A stretch of DNA of 64,000 bases from Membranipora membranacea (lineage: Eukaryota > Bryozoa > Gymnolaemata > Cheilostomatida > Membraniporidae), in assembly GCA_914767715.1 (NCBI GenBank), contig OU612069.1:7998001-8062000 (forward strand), read 5' to 3'. Made by a program: the position numbers and the translations under genes. The notes under the pieces are model-generated. The model had not been told where the DNA came from. It worked only from the letters and a program-made list of their open reading frames with translations, and made no database searches. Below, piece by piece: positions 31,701-45,500 of the stretch; the stretch's first letter is position 1; every line of letters starts with the position of its first letter.

Positions 31701-34700
31701 TCCATTTTGTTTTGCGGGTCTCCCTTCTCCGTCAGCACCAACTTTAACGACGCCCACTTTCGCACTAAAAAAACATGCCAAACGGCAGCAGTAAAAAATT
31801 CAAAGTCTATCACAATCATATGAAACTCTGACCAGTTCAAGCCCTCAAACACCTTATTCAAAATCCAGAATATGGAGATTCTCAGATAACCTGGCTGCTA
31901 ATTAAGCTGACTTGAAATTTACAAAAAAATACCAAGGGAGGGTATCACGCTTTTTTTTCGCTCGGATCAAAAAATAGATTTCGTTCCAACCTACCTCAAA
32001 AGGAGAAGCAACTCCTGCTCGTCTCAAATCTGAAATCCGTTTTGTTTTGCGGGTCTCCCTTCTCCGTCAGCACCAACTTTAACGACGCCCACTTTCGCAC
32101 TAAAAAAACATGCCGAACGGCAGCAGTAAAAAATTCAAAGTCTATCACAATCATATGAAACTCTGACCAGTTCAAGCCCTCAAACACCTTATTCAAAATC
32201 CAGAGTATGGAGATTCTCAGATAACCTGGCTGCTAATTAAGCTGACCTGAAATTTACAAAACATACCAAGGGAGGGTATCCCGCTTTTTTTTCGCTCGGA
32301 TCAAAAAATAGATTTCGTTCCAACCTACCTCAAAAGGAGAAGCAACTCCTGCTCGTCTCAAATCTGAAATCCGCTTTGTTTTGCGGGTCTCCCTTCTCCG
32401 TCAGCACCAACTTTAACGACGCCCACTTTCGCACTAAAAAAACATGCCAAACGGCAGCAGTAAAAAATTCAAAGTCTATCACAATCATATGAAACTCTGA
32501 CCAGTTCAAGCCCTCAAACACCTTATTCAAAATCCAGAATATGGAGATTCTCAGATAACCTGGCTGCTAATTAAGCTGACTTGAAATTTACCAAAATATA
32601 CCAAGGGAGGGTATCAACCTTTTTTTTCGCTCGGATCAAAAAATAGATTTCGTTCCAACCTACCTCAAAAGGAGAAGCAACTCCTGCTCGTCTCAAATCT
32701 GAAATCCGTTTTGTTTTGCGGGTCTCCCTTCTCCGTCAGCACAAACTTTAACGACGCCCACTTTCGCACTAAAAAAACATGCCAAACGGCAGCAGTAAAA
32801 AATTCAAAGTCTATCACAATCATATGAAACTCTGACCAGTTCAAGCCCTCAAACACCTTATTCAAAATCCAGAATATGGAGATTCTCAGATAACCTTGCT
32901 GCTAATTAAGCTGACTTGAAATTTACAAAAACATACCAAGGGAGGGTATCACGCTTTTTTTTCGCTCGGATCAAAAAATAGATTTCGTTCCAACCTACCT
33001 CAAAAGGAGAAGCAACTCCTGCTCGTCTCAAATCTGAAATCCGTTTTGTTTTGCGGGTCTCCCTTCTCCGTCAGCACCAACTTTAACGACGCCCACTTTC
33101 GCACTAAAAAAACATGCCAAACGGCAGCACTAAAGAATTCAAAGTCTATCACAATCATATGAAACTCTGACCAGTTCAAGCCCTCAAACACCTTATTCAA
33201 AATCCAGAATATGGAGATTCTCAGATAACCTGGCTGCTAATTAAGCTGACTTGAAATTTACCAAAATATACCAAGGGAGGGTATCAACCTTTTTTTTCGC
33301 TCGGATCAAAAAATAGATTTCGTTCCAACCTTCCTCAAAAGGAGAAGCAACTCCTGCTCGTCTCAAATCTGAAATCCATTTTGTTTTGCGGGTCTCCCTT
33401 CTCCGTCAGCACCAACTTTAACGACGCCCACTTTCGCACTAAAAAAACATGCCAAACGGCAGCAGTAAAAAATTCAAAGTCTATCACAATCATATGAAAC
33501 TCTGACCAGTTCAAGCCCTCAAACACCTTATTCAAAATCCAGAATATGGAGATTCTCAGATAACCTGGCTGCTAATTAAGCTGACTTGAAATTTACAAAA
33601 AAATACCAAGGGAGGGTATCACGCTTTTTTTTCGCTCGGATCAAAAAATAGATTTCGTTCCAACCTACCTCAAAAGGAGAAGCAACTCCTGCTCGTCTCA
33701 AATCTGAAATCCGTTTTGTTTTGCGGGTCTCCCTTCTCCGTCAGCACCAACTTTAACGACGCCCACTTTCGCACTAAAAAAACATGCCGAACGGCAGCAG
33801 TAAAAAATTCAAAGTCTATCACAATCATATGAAACTCTGACCAGTTCAAGCCCTCAAACACCTTATTCAAAATCCAGAGTATGGAGATTCTCAGATAACC
33901 TGGCTGCTAATTAAGCTGACCTGAAATTTACAAAACATACCAAGGGAGGGTATCCCGCTTTTTTTTCGCTCGGATCAAAAAATAGATTTCGTTCCAACCT
34001 ACCTCAAAAGGAGAAGCAACTCCTGCTCGTCTCAAATCTGAAATCCGCTTTGTTTTGCGGGTCTCCCTTCTCCGTCAGCACCAACTTTAACGACACCCAC
34101 TTTCGCACTAAAAAAACATGCCAAACGGCAGCAGTAAAAAATTCAAAGTCTATCACAATCATATGAAACTCTGACCAGTTCAAGCCCTCAAACACCTTAT
34201 TCAAAATCCAGAATATGGAGATTCTCAGATAACCTGGCTGCTAATTAAGCTGACCTGAAATTTACAAAACATACCAAGGGAGGGTATCCCGCTTTTTTTT
34301 CGCTCGGATCAAAAAATAGATTTCGTTCCAACCTACCTCAAAAGGAGAAGCAACTCCTGCTCGTCTCAAATCTGAAATCCGCTTTGTTTTGCGGGTCTCC
34401 CTTCTCCGTCAGCACCAACTTTAACGACACCCACTTTCGCACTAAAAAAACATGCCAAACGGCAGCAGTAAAAAATTCAAAGTCTATCACAATCATATGA
34501 AACTCTGACCAGTTCAAGCCCTCAAACACCTTATTCAAAATCCAGAATATTGAGATTCTCAGATAACCTGGCTGCTAATTAAGCTGACTTGAAATTTACA
34601 AAAATATACCAAGGGAGGGTATCACGCTTTTTTTATGCTCGGGTCAAAAAATAGATTTCGTTCCAACCTACCTCAAAAGGAGAAGCAACTCCTGCTCGTC

Positions 34701-37700
34701 TCAGATCTGAAATCCGTTTTGTTTTGCGGGTCTCCCTACTCCGTCAGCACCAACGTTAACGACGCCCACTTTCGCACTAAAAAAACATGCCAAACGGCAG
34801 CGGTAAAAATTTCAAAGTCTATCACAATCATATGAAACTCTGACCAGTTCATGCCCTCAAACACCTTATTCAATATCCAGAATATGGAGATTCTCAGATA
34901 ACCTGGCTGCTAATTAAGCTGACTTGAAATTTACAAAAATATACCAAGGGAGGGTATCACGCTTTTTTTTCGCTCGAATCAAAAAATAGATTTCGTTCCA
35001 ACCTACCTCAAAAGGAGAAGCAACTCCTGCTCGTCTCAAATCCGAAATCCGTTTTGTTTTGCGGGTCTCCCTTCTCCGTCAGCACCAACGTTAACGACGC
35101 CCACTTTCGCACTAAAAAAAGATGCCAAACGGCAGCAGTAAAAAATTCAAAGTCTATCACAATCATATGAAACTCTGACCAGTTTAAGCCCTCAAACACC
35201 TTATTCAAAATCCAGAATATGGAGATTCTCAGATAACCTGGCTGCTAATTAAGCTGACTTGAAATTTACAAAAATATACCGAGGGAGGGTATCACGCTTT
35301 TTTTTCGCTCGGATCAAAAAATAGATTTCGTTCCAACCTACCTCAAAAGGAGAAGCAACTCCTGCTCGTCTCAAATCTAAAATTCGTTTTGTTTTGCGGG
35401 TCTCCCTTCTCCGTCAGCACCAACTTTAATGACGCCCACTTTCGCACTAAAAAAACATGCCAAACGGCAGCAGTAAAAAATTCACAGTCTATCACAATCA
35501 TATGAAACTCTGACCAGTTCAAGCCCTGAAACAGGTTATTCAAAATCCAGAATATGGAGATTCTCAGATAACCTGGCTGCTAATTAAGCTGACTTGAAAT
35601 TTACAAAAATATACCAAGGGAGGGTATCACGCTTTTTTTTCGCTCGGATCAAAAAATAGATTTCGTTCCAACCTACCTCAAAAGCAGAAGCAACTCCTGC
35701 TCGTCTCAAATCTGAAATCCGTTTTGTTTTGCGGGTCTCCCTTCTCCGTCATCACCAACTTTAACGAGGCCCACTTTCGCACTAAAAAAACATGCCAAAC
35801 GGCAGCAGTAAAAAATTCAAAGTCTGTCACAATCATATGAAACTGTGACCAGTTCAAGCCCTCAAACACCTTTTTCAAAATCCAGAATATGGAGATTCTC
35901 AGATAACCTGACTGCTAATTAAGCTGACTTGAAATTTACAAAAATATACCAAGGGTGGGTATCACGCTTTTTTTTCGCTCGGATCAAAAAATAGATTTCG
36001 TTCCAACCTACCTCAAAAAGAGAAGCAACTCCTGCTCGTCTCAAATCTGAAATCCGTTTTGTTTTGCGGGTCTCCCTTCTCCGTCAGCACCAACTTTAAC
36101 GACGCCCACTTTCGCACTAACAAAACATGCCAAACGGCAGCAGTAAAAAATTCAAAGTCTATTACAATCATATGAAACTCTGACCAGTTCAAGCTTTCAA
36201 ACACCTTATTCAAAATCCAGAATATGGAGATTCTCAGATAACCTGGCTGCTAATTAAGCTGACTTGAAATTTACAAAAATATACTCAGGGAGGGTATCAC
36301 GCTTTTTTTTCGCTCGGATCAAAAAATAGATTTCGTTCCAACCTACCTCAAAAGGAGAAGCAACTCCTGCTCGTCTCAAATCTGAAATCCGTTTTGTTTT
36401 GCGGGTCTCCCTTCTCCGTCAGCACCAACTTTAACGACGCCCACTTTCGCACTAAAAAAACATGCCAAACGGCAGCAGTAAAAAATTCAAAGTCTATCAC
36501 AATCATATGAAACTCTGACCAGTTCAAGCCCTCAAACACCTTATTCAAAATCCAGAATATGGAGATTCTCAGATAACCTGGCTGCTAATTAAGCTGACTT
36601 GAAATTTACCAAAATATACCAAGGGAGGGTATCAACCTTTTTTTTCGCTCGGATCAAAAAATAGATTTCGTTCCAACCTACCTCAAAAGGAGAAGCAACT
36701 CCTGCTCGTCTCAAATCTGAAATCCGTTTTGTTTTGCGGGTCTCCCTTCTCCGTCAGCACAAACTTTAACGACGCCCACTTTCGCACTAAAAAAACATGC
36801 CAAACGGCAGCAGTAAAAAATTCAAAGTCTATCACAATCATATGAAACTCTGACCAGTTCAAGCCCTCAAACACCTTATTCAAAATCCAGAATATGGAGA
36901 TTCTCAGATAACCTTGCTGCTAATTAAGCTGACTTGAAATTTACAAAAACATACCAAGGGAGGGTATCACGCTTTTTTTTCGCTCGGATCAAAAAATAGA
37001 TTTCGTTCCAACCTACCTCAAAAGGAGAAGCAACTCCTGCTCGTCTCAAATCTGAAATCCGTTTTGTTTTGCGGGTCTCCCTTCTCCGTCAGCACCAACT
37101 TTAACGACGCCCACTTTCGCACTAAAAAAACATGCCAAACGGCAGCACTAAAGAATTCAAAGTCTATCACAATCATATGAAACTCTGACCAGTTCAAGCC
37201 CTCAAACACCTTATTCAAAATCCAGAATATGGAGATTCTCAGATAACCTGGCTGCTAATTAAGCTGACTTGAAATTTACCAAAATATACCAAGGGAGGGT
37301 ATCAACCTTTTTTTTCGCTCGGATCAAAAAATAGATTTCGTTCCAACCTTCCTCAAAAGGAGAAGCAACTCCTGCTCGTCTCAAATCTGAAATCCATTTT
37401 GTTTTGCGGGTCTCCCTTCTCCGTCAGCACCAACTTTAACGACGCCCACTTTCGCACTAAAAAAACATGCCAAACGGCAGCAGTAAAAAATTCAAAGTCT
37501 ATCACAATCATATGAAACTCTGACCAGTTCAAGCCCTCAAACACCTTATTCAAAATCCAGAATATGGAGATTCTCAGATAACCTGGCTGCTAATTAAGCT
37601 GACTTGAAATTTACAAAAAAATACCAAGGGAGGGTATCACGCTTTTTTTTCGCTCGGATCAAAAAATAGATTTCGTTCCAACCTACCTCAAAAGGAGAAG

Positions 37701-37972
37701 CAACTCCTGCTCGTCTCAAATCTGAAATCCGTTTTGTTTTGCGGGTCTCCCTTCTCCGTCAGCACCAACTTTAACGACGCCCACTTTCGCACTAAAAAAA
37801 CATGCCGAACGGCAGCAGTAAAAAATTCAAAGTCTATCACAATCATATGAAACTCTGACCAGTTCAAGCCCTCAAACACCTTATTCAAAATCCAGAGTAT
37901 GGAGATTCTCAGATAACCTGGCTGCTAATTAAGCTGACCTGAAATTTACAAAACATACCAAGGGAGGGTATC
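28757..37972. repeat. Higher-order duplication with 5692-bp offset
   Basis: Positions 28757-32280 and 34449-37972 carry the same series of private variants in the same order. In the minus-strand reading these are LTLVL/DFGF, MNNLFQG, MKKVFEG with SQF, FES, LKFVL, FFSAA, NKMDF and AVRHV. I noticed a single difference (CTAGCTG/CTGGCTG at 29212/34904). The offset equals 17 units. Confidence 0.9.
30700..34093. repeat. 5-unit higher-order tandem, 1674 bp period
   Basis: The variant series LKFVL, FFSAA, NKMDF, AVRHV, NKADF occurs twice consecutively, at units starting 31191-32530 and 32865-34204 on the minus strand. The private spacer variant TATCAACC is shared at offset 1674. It lies between and partly inside the 5692-bp duplication. 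Confidence 0.9.
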
Positions 37973-39541
37973 ACGCTTTTTTTTCGCTCGGATCAAAAAA
38001 TAGATTTCGTTCCAACCTACCTCAAAAGGAGAAGCAACTCCTGCGCGTCTCAAAACTGAAATCCGTTTTGTTTTGCGGGTCTCCCTTCTCCGTCAGCACC
38101 AACTTTAACGACGCCCACTTTCGCACTAAAAAAACATGCCAAACGGCAGCAGTAAAAAATTCAAAGTCTATCACAATGAAACTCTGACCAGTTCAAGCCC
38201 TCAAACACCTTATTCAAAATCCAGAATATGGAGATTCTCAGATAACCTGGCTGCTAATTAAGCTGACTTGAAATTTACAAAAATATACCAAGGGAGGGTA
38301 TCACGCTTTTTTTTCGCTCGGTTCAAAAAATAGATTTCGTTCCAACCTGCCTCAAAAGGAGAAGCAACTCCTGCTAGTCTCAAATCTGAAATCCGTTTTG
38401 TTTTGAGGGTCTCCCTTCTCCGTCAGCACCAACTTTAACGACGCCCACTTTCGCACTAAAAAAACATGCCAAACGGCAGCAGTAAAAAATTCAAAGTCTA
38501 TTACAATCATATGAAACTCTGACCAGTTCAAGCCCTCAAACACCTTATTCAAAATCCAGAATATGGAGATTCTCAGATAACCTGGCTGCTAATTAAGCTG
38601 ACTTGAAATTTACAAAAACATACCAAGGGAGGGTATCATGCTTTTTTTTCGCTCGGATCAAAAAATAGATTTCGTTCCAACCTACCTCAAAAGGAGAAGC
38701 AACTCCTGCTCGTCTCAAATCTGAAATCCGTTTTGTTTTGCGGGTCTCCCTTCTCCGTCAGCACCAACTTTAACGACGCCCACTTTCGCAACTAAAAAAA
38801 CATGCCAAACGGCAGCAGTAAAAAATTCAAAGTCTATCACAATCATATGAAACTCTGACAAGTTCAAGCCCTCAAACACCTTATTCAAAATCCAGAATAT
38901 GGAGATTCTCAGATAACCTGGCTGCTAATTAAGCTGACTTGAAATTTACAAAAATATACCAAGGGAGGGTATCACGCTTTTTTTTCGCTCGGATCAAAAA
39001 ATAGATTTCGTTCCAACCTACCTCAAAAGGAGAAGCAACTCCTGCTCGTCTCAAATCTGAAATCCGTTTTGTTTTGCGGGTCTCCCTTCTCCGTCAGCAC
39101 CAACTTTAACGACGCCCACTTTCGCACTAAAAAAACATGCCATACGGCAGCAGTAAAAAATTCAAAGTCTATCACAATCATATGAAACTCTGACCAGTTC
39201 AAGCCCTCGAACACCTTATTCAAAATCCAGAATATGGAGATTCTCAGATAACCTGGCTGCTAATTAAGCTGACTTGAAATTTACAAAACATACCAAGGGA
39301 GGGTATCACGCTTTTTTTTCGCTCGGATCAAAAAATAGATTTCGTTCCAACCTACCTCAAACGGAGAAGCAACTCCTGCTCGTCTCAAATCTGAAATCCG
39401 TTTTGTTTTGCGGGTCTCCCTTCTCCGTCAGCACCAACTTTAACGACGCCCACTTTCGCACTAACAAAACATGCCAAACGGCAGCAGTAAAAAATTCAAA
39501 GTCTATTACAATCATATGAAACTCTGACCAGTTCAAGCCTT

Positions 39542-42500
39542 CAAACACCTTATTCAAAATCCAGAATATGGAGATTCTCAGATAACCTGGCTGCTAATTA
39601 AGCTGACTTGAAATTTACAAAAATATACCAAGGGAGGGTATCACGCTTTTTTTTCGCTCGGATCAAAAAATAGATTTCGTTCCAACCTACCTCAAAAGGA
39701 GAAACAACTCCTGCTCGTCTCAAATCTGAAATCCGTTTTGTTTTGCGGGTCTCCCTTCTCCGTCAGCACCAGCTTTAACGACGCCCACTTTCGCACTAAA
39801 AAAACATGCCAAACGACAGCAGTAAAAAATTTAAAGTCTATCACAATCATATGAAACTCTGACCAGTTCAAGCCCTCAAACACCTTATTCAAAATCCAGA
39901 ATATGGAGATTCTCAGATAACCTGGCTGCTAATTAAGCTGACTTGAAATTTACAAAAATATACCAAGGGAGGGTATCACGCTTTTTTTTCGCTCGGATCA
40001 AAAAATAGATTTCGTTCCAACCTACCTCAAAAGGAGAAGCAACTCCTGCTCGTCTCAAATCTGAAATCCGTTTTGTTTTGCGGGTCTCCCTTCTCCGTCA
40101 GCACCAACTTTAACAACGCCCACTTTCGCACTAAAAAAACATGCCAAACGGCAGCAGTAAAAAATTCAAAGTCTATCACAATCATATGAAACTCTGACCA
40201 GTTCGAGCCCTCAAACACCTTATTCAAAATCCAGAATATGGAGATTCTCAGATAACCTGGCTGCTAATTAAGCTGACTTGAAATTTACAAAAATATACCA
40301 AGGGAGGGTATCACGCTTTTTTTTCGCTCGGATCAGAAAATAGATTTCGTTCCAACCTACCTCAAAAGGAGAAGCAACTCCAGCTCTCTCAAATCTGAAA
40401 TCCGTTTTGTTTTGCGGGTCTCCCTTCTCCGTCAGCACCAACTTTAACGACGCCCACTTTCGCACTAAAAAAACATGCCAAACGACAGCAGTAAAAAATT
40501 CAAAGTCTATCACAATCATATGAAACTCTGACCAGTTCAAGCCCTCAAACACCTTATTCAAAATCCAGAATATGGAGATTCTCAGATAACCTGGCTGCTA
40601 ATTAAGCTGACTTGAAATTTACAAAAATATACCCAGGGAGGGTATCACGCTTTTTTTTCGCTCGGATCAAAAAATAGATTTCGTTCCAACCTACCTCAAA
40701 AGGAGAAGCAACTCCTGCTCGTCTCAAATCTGAAATCCGTTTTGTTTTGCGGGTCTCCCTTCTCCGTCAGCACCAACTTTAACAACGCCCACTTTCGCAC
40801 TAAAAAAACATGCCAAACGGCAGCAGTAAAAAATTCAAAGTCTATCACAATCATATGAAACTCTGACCAGTTCGAGCCCTCAAACACCTTATTCAAAATC
40901 CAGAATATGGAGATTCTCAGATAACCTGGCTGCTAATTAAGCTGACTTAAAATTTACATAAGTATACCAAGGGAGGGTATCACGCTTTTTTTTCGCTCGG
41001 ATCAGAAAATAGATTTCGATCCAACCTACCTCAAAAGGAGAAGCAACTCCTGCTCTCTCAAATCTGAAATCCGTTTTGTTTTGCGGGTCTCCCTTCTCCG
41101 TCAGCACCAACTTTAACGACGCCCACTTTCGCACTAAAAAAACATGCCAAACGGCAGCAGTAAAAAATTCAAAGTCTATCACAATCATATGAAACTCTGA
41201 TCAGTTCAAGCCCTCAAACACCTTTTTCAAAATCCAGAATATGGAGATTCTCAGATAACCTGGCTGCTAATTAAGCTGACTTGAAATATACAAAAATATA
41301 CCAAGGGAGGGTATCACGCTTTTTTTTCGCTCGGATCAAAAAATAGATTTCGTTCCAACCTACCTCAAAAGGAGAAGCAACTCCTGCTCGTCTCAAATTT
41401 GAAATCCGTTTTGTTTTGCGGGTCTCCCTTCTCCGTCAGCACCAACTTTAACGACGCCCACTTTCGAACTAAAAAAACATGCCAAACAGCAGCAGTAAAA
41501 AATTCAAAGTCTATTACAATCATATGAAACTCTGACCAGTTCAAGCCTTCAAACACCTTATTCAAAATCCAGAATATGGAGATTCTCAGATAACCTGGCT
41601 GCTAATTAAGCTGACTTGAAATTTACAAAAATATACCAAGGGAGGGTATCACGCTTTTTTTTCGCTCGGATCAAAAAATAGATTTCGTTCCAACCTACCT
41701 CAAAAGGAGAAGCAACTCCTGCTCGTCTCAAATCTGAAATCCGTTTTGTTGTGCGGGTCTCCCTTCTCCGTCAGCACCAACTTTAACAACGCCCACTTTC
41801 GCACTAAAAACCATGCCAAACGGCAGCAGTAAAAAATTCAAAGTCTATCACAATCATATGAAACTCTGACCAGTTCGAGCCCTCAAACACCTTATTCAAA
41901 ATCCAGAATATGGAGATTCTCAGATAACCTGGCTGCTAATGAAGCTGACTTGAAATTTACAAAAACATACCAAGGGAGGGTATCATGCTTTTTTTTCGCT
42001 CGGATCAAAAAATAGATTTCGTTCCAACCTACCTCAAAAGGAGAAGCAACTCCTGCTCGTCTCAAATCTGAAATCCGTTTTGTTTTGCGGGTCTCCCTTT
42101 TCCGTCAGCACCAACTTTAACGACGCCCACTTTCGCAACTAAAAAAACATGCCAAACGGCAGCAGTAAAAAATTCAAAGTCTATCACAATCATATGAAAC
42201 TCTGACAAGTTCAAGCCCTCAAACACCTTATTCAAAATCCAGAATATGGAGATTCTCAGATAACCTGGCTGCTAATTAAGCTGACTTGAAATTTACAAAA
42301 CATACCAAGGGAGGGTATCACGCTTTTTTTTCGCTCGGATCAAAAAATAGATTTCGTTCCAACCTACCTCAAAAGGAGAAGCAACTCCTGCGCGTCTCAA
42401 AACTGAAATCCGTTTTGTTTTGCGGGTCTCCCTTCTCCGTCAGCACCAACTTTAACGACGCCCACTTTCGCACTAAAAAAACATGCCAAACGGCAGCAGT

Positions 42501-45500
42501 AAAAAATTCAAAGTCTATCACAATGAAACTCTGACCAGTTCAAGCCCTCAAACACCTTATTCAAAATCCAGAATATGGAGATTCTCAGATAACCTGGCTG
42601 CTAATTAAGCTGACTTGAAATTTACAAAAATATACCAAGGGAGGGTATCACGCTTTTTTTTCGCTCGGTTCAAAAAATAGATTTCGTTCCAACCTGCCTC
42701 AAAAGGAGAAGCAACTCCTGCTAGTCTCAAATCTGAAATCCGTTTTGTTTTGAGGGTCTCCCTTCTCCGTCAGCACCAACTTTAACGACGCCCACTTTCG
42801 CACTAAAAAAACATGCCAAACGGCAGCAGTAAAAAATTCAAAGTCTATTACAATCATATGAAACTCTGACCAGTTCAAGCCCTCAAACACCTTATTCAAA
42901 ATCCAGAATATGGAGATTCTCAGATAACCTGACTGCTAATTAAGCTGACTTGAAATTTACAAAAACATACCAAGGGAGGGTATCATGCTTTTTTTTCGCT
43001 CGGATCAAAAAATAGATTTCGTTCCAACCTACCTCAAAAGGAGAAGCAACTCCTGCTCGTCTCAAATCTGAAATCCGTTTTGTTTTGCGGGTCTCCCTTC
43101 TCCGTCAGCACCAACTTTAACGACGCCCACTTTCGCAACTAAAAAAACATGCCAAACGGCAGCAGTAAAAAATTCAAAGTCTATCACAATCATATGAAAC
43201 TCTGACAAGTTCAAGCCCTCAAACACCTTATTCAAAATCCAGAATATGGAGATTCTCAGATAACCTGGCTGCTAATTAAGCTGACTTGAAATTTACAAAA
43301 ATATACCAAGGGAGGGTATCACGCTTTTGTTTCGCTCGGATCAAAAAATAGATTTCGTTCCAACCTACCTCAAAAGGAGAAACAACTCCTGCTCGTCTCA
43401 AATCTGAAATCCGTTTTGTTTTGCGGGTCTCCCTTCTCCGTCAGCACCAGCTTTAACGACGCCCACTTTCGCACTAAAAAAACATGCCAAACGACAGCAG
43501 TAAAAAATTTAAAGTCTATCACAATCATATGAAACTCTGACCAGTTCAAGCCCTCAAACACCTTATTCAAAATCCAGAATATGGAGATTCTCAGATAACC
43601 TGGCTGCTAATTAAGCTGACTTGAAATTTACAAAAATATACCAAGGGAGGGTATCACGCTTTTTTTTCGCTCGGATCAAAAAATAGATTTCGTTCCAACC
43701 TACCTCAAAAGGAGAAGCAACTCCTGCTCGTCTCAAATCTGAAATCCGTTTTGTTTTGCGGGTCTCCCTTCTCCGTCAGCACCAACTTTAACAACGCCCA
43801 CTTTCGCACTAAAAAAACATGCCAAACGGCAGCAGTAAAAAATTCAAAGTCTATCACAATCATATGAAACTCTGACCAGTTCGAGCCCTCAAACACCTTA
43901 TTCAAAATCCAGAATATGGAGATTCTCAGATAACCTGGCTGCTAATTAAGCTGACTTGAAATTTACAAAAATATACCAAGGGAGGGTATCACGCTTTTTT
44001 TTCGCTCGGATCAGAAAATAGATTTCGTTCCAACCTACCTCAAAAGGAGAAGCAACTCCAGCTCTCTCAAATCTGAAATCCGTTTTGTTTTGCGGGTCTC
44101 CCTTCTCCGTCAGCACCAACTTTAACGACGCCCACTTTCGCACTAAAAAAACATGCCAAACGACAGCAGTAAAAAATTCAAAGTCTATCACAATCATATG
44201 AAACTCTGACCAGTTCAAGCCCTCAAACACCTTATTCAAAATCCAGAATATGGAGATTCTCAGATAACCTGGCTGCTAATTAAGCTGACTTGAAATTTAC
44301 AAAAATATACCAAGGGAGGGTATCACGCTTTTTTTTCGCTCGGATCAAAAAATAGATTTCGTTCCAACCTACCTCAAAAGGAGAAGCAACTCCTGCTCGT
44401 CTCAAATCTGAAATCCGTTTTGTTTTGCGGGTCTCCCTTCTCCGTCAGCACCAACTTTAACAACGCCCACTTTCGCACTAAAAAAACATGCCAAACGGCA
44501 GCAGTAAAAAATTCAAAGTCTATCACAATCATATGAAACTCTGACCAGTTCGAGCCCTCAAACACCTTATTCAAAATCCAGAATATGGAGATTCTCAGAT
44601 AACCTGGCTGCTAATTAAGCTGACTTAAAATTTACATAAGTATACCAAGGGAGGGTATCACGCTTTTTTTTCGCTCGGATCAGAAAATAGATTTCGATCC
44701 AACCTACCTCAAAAGGAGAAGCAACTCCTGCTCTCTCAAATCTGAAATCCGTTTTGTTTTGCGGGTCTCCCTTCTCCGTCAGCACCAACTTTAACGACGC
44801 CCACTTTCGCACTAAAAAAACATGCCAAACGGCAGCAGTAAAAAATTCAAAGTCTATCACAATCATATGAAACTCTGATCAGTTCAAGCCCTCAAACACC
44901 TTTTTCAAAATCCAGAATATGGAGATTCTCAGATAACCTGGCTGCTAATTAAGCTGACTTGAAATATACAAAAATATACCAAGGGAGGGTATCACGCTTT
45001 TTTTTCGCTCGGATCAAAAAATAGATTTCGTTCCAACCTACCTCAAAAGGAGAAGCAACTCCTGCTCGTCTCAAATTTGAAATCCGTTTTGTTTTGCGGG
45101 TCTCCCTTCTCCGTCAGCACCAACTTTAACGACGCCCACTTTCGAACTAAAAAAACATGCCAAACAGCAGCAGTAAAAAATTCAAAGTCTATTACAATCA
45201 TATGAAACTCTGACCAGTTCAAGCCTTCAAACACCTTATTCAAAATCCAGAATATGGAGATTCTCAGATAACCTGGCTGCTAATTAAGCTGACTTGAAAT
45301 TTACAAAAATATACCAAGGGAGGGTATCACGCTTTTTTTTCGCTCGGATCAAAAAATAGATTTCGTTCCAACCTACCTCAAAAGGAGAAGCAACTCCTGC
45401 TCGTCTCAAATCTGAAATCCGTTTTGTTGTGCGGGTCTCCCTTCTCCGTCAGCACCAACTTTAACAACGCCCACTTTCGCACTAAAAACCATGCCAAACG

